Of a stretch of DNA of 5,262 bases, positions 4,547 through 5,262 are shown one piece after another (the stretch's first letter is position 1; each line of letters opens with the position of its first letter). The stretch comes from Deltaproteobacteria bacterium. Lineage in GTDB: Bacteria > Desulfobacterota > Binatia > Binatales > Binataceae. The translations under genes and the position numbers were made by a program. The DNA is taken from the NCBI GenBank assembly GCA_003161515.1, contig PMOH01000281.1:1-5262 (forward strand), given 5' to 3'. The notes under the pieces were generated by a model, which saw only the letters and a program-made list of their open reading frames with translations, searched no databases and had not been told where the DNA came from.

Positions 4547-5262
4547 ATGGATTTCAGATTCAGCGCCGAGGACGAGGCGTTTCGCGCAGAGTTCAGCGGC
4601 TGGCTCAAAGCCAACCTGCCGAAGTCGGCCAAGAGCGACGATGGCGCCGACTTCATGAGCGAAGGCACCGCCGACGACTGGAAGCGGCGGGTCGAATGGC
4701 ACAAGAAGATGCATGCGGGCGGCTGGGTCGGAATCAGCTGGCCCAAGGAATACGGTGGCCGCGGCGCGACGCTCACCCAGCAGATCATTTACAACGAGGA
4801 GCTCGCGAAAGTTAACTCGCCGATGCTGGTCAACGGACTGGGCATCATGCTGGTCGGCCCGACGATCATCCACTGGGGCACCGAGGAGCAGAAGAAGAAG
4901 CACATCCCGAAAATTCTTTCGGCTGACGAGTTGTGGTGCCAGGGATATTCCGAGCCCGGCGCCGGCTCCGACGTTGCCAGCCTGCAGACGCGCGCGGTCG
5001 AGGAAGGCGATTACTTTATCGTCAACGGGCAGAAGGTGTGGACCTCGGACGCGCATCACGCGGACATGTGTATCCTGCTGGTGCGCACCGATCCTGAGGC
5101 GCCCAAGCACAAGGGAATCAGCTACGTGCTGGTCGATATGCACAGTCCCGGCGTTACGGTACGGCCGCTGGTGCAGATCACGGGCGACGCGAATTTCAAC
5201 GAAGTCTTTTTCGAAGACGTGAAGGTGCCGAAGAAGAATCTGATCGGCGAGAAGAACCAGGG
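4547..5262 (+). CDS. Acyl-CoA dehydrogenase, N-terminal and middle domains (3' end beyond window)
   Basis: The ATG at 4547 follows GGAGG (4537-4541) with a 5-base gap, a strong ribosome binding site. The frame is open to the window end, giving 238 residues of a protein usually about 380-400 long. Residues 1-125 form the helical N-terminal domain (DFRFSAEDEAFRAEFSGWL; GGWVGISWPKEYGGRGATL at about 58-76; QQIIYNEEL). The beta-barrel middle domain holds the FAD/acyl-CoA signature WCQGYSEPGAGSDVASLQT (130-148), VNGQKVWTSDAHHADMCILLVRT (159-181) and FNEVFFEDVKVPKKNLIGE (217-235). These define the acyl-CoA dehydrogenase flavoprotein family, which introduces an alpha-beta double bond into acyl-CoA in beta-oxidation or related pathways and passes electrons to ETF. 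The C-terminal domain with the catalytic base is outside the window, so chain-length preference and activity cannot be judged. A separate promoter candidate suggests it is not part of the GNAT operon. Confidence 0.93.
   Translation, partial: MDFRFSAEDEAFRAEFSGWLKANLPKSAKSDDGADFMSEGTADDWKRRVEWHKKMHAGGWVGISWPKEYGGRGATLTQQIIYNEELAKVNSPMLVNGLGIMLVGPTIIHWGTEEQKKKHIPKILSADELWCQGYSEPGAGSDVASLQTRAVEEGDYFIVNGQKVWTSDAHHADMCILLVRTDPEAPKHKGISYVLVDMHSPGVTVRPLVQITGDANFNEVFFEDVKVPKKNLIGEKNQ

Noticed and set aside
4529..5143. Minus-strand 204-residue open frame
   Set aside because: Antisense of the acyl-CoA dehydrogenase, whose domain signatures are unmistakable on the plus strand.

Overview
The window is a GC-rich stretch (roughly 60% by eye) of bacterial chromosome with six protein-coding regions and no RNA genes, CRISPR array or transposase. 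Gene content (acyl-CoA dehydrogenase, MocR regulator, Pyridox_ox_2 flavoprotein, DUF2141 protein, rhodanese-linked K+ channel) and hairpin-rich intergenic repeats suggest an environmental, soil-type Gram-negative-like bacterium. A Binatota/Desulfobacterota-like or Acidobacteriota-like lineage is a low-confidence guess; no marker gene is present.

Layout. Bases 1-243 encode the C-terminal end of a rhodanese-like domain and a Pro-rich linker. They read in frame into a two-transmembrane K+ channel (244-1041, +) with an intact TSIGYGD filter. The rhodanese part is broken near base 26 by an apparent one-base frame change plus an in-frame TGA at 10-12, so a rhodanese-channel fusion is either decaying or carries a sequence error. 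A convergent minus-strand gene (1099-1569) encodes a secreted DUF2141 protein. Bases 1570-1901 hold no gene; they contain two degenerate copies of a repeat unit, a stem-loop, and three closely spaced perfect hairpins.

The central block is a divergent pair. A PtsJ-like MocR regulator (GntR winged helix plus fold-type-I aminotransferase domain, 1902-3230, -) faces a Pyridox_ox_2 flavin-binding protein (3262-3987, +), whose stop overlaps the start of a GNAT acetyltransferase (3984-4433, +). Only 31 bp separate the divergent starts. This gap and its edge carry direct and inverted repeats that could be the regulator's operator. The simplest model is a PLP-responsive switch controlling a two-gene operon linked to vitamin B6 or related amine chemistry. 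This is inferred from domains and context, not shown.

After a 113-bp gap with a candidate sigma70-type promoter, an acyl-CoA dehydrogenase gene (4547 onward, +) runs off the window end before its C-terminal catalytic domain. All main calls are recognisable families. The less ordinary items are the interrupted rhodanese-channel fusion, the compact MocR divergent module and the hairpin cluster.
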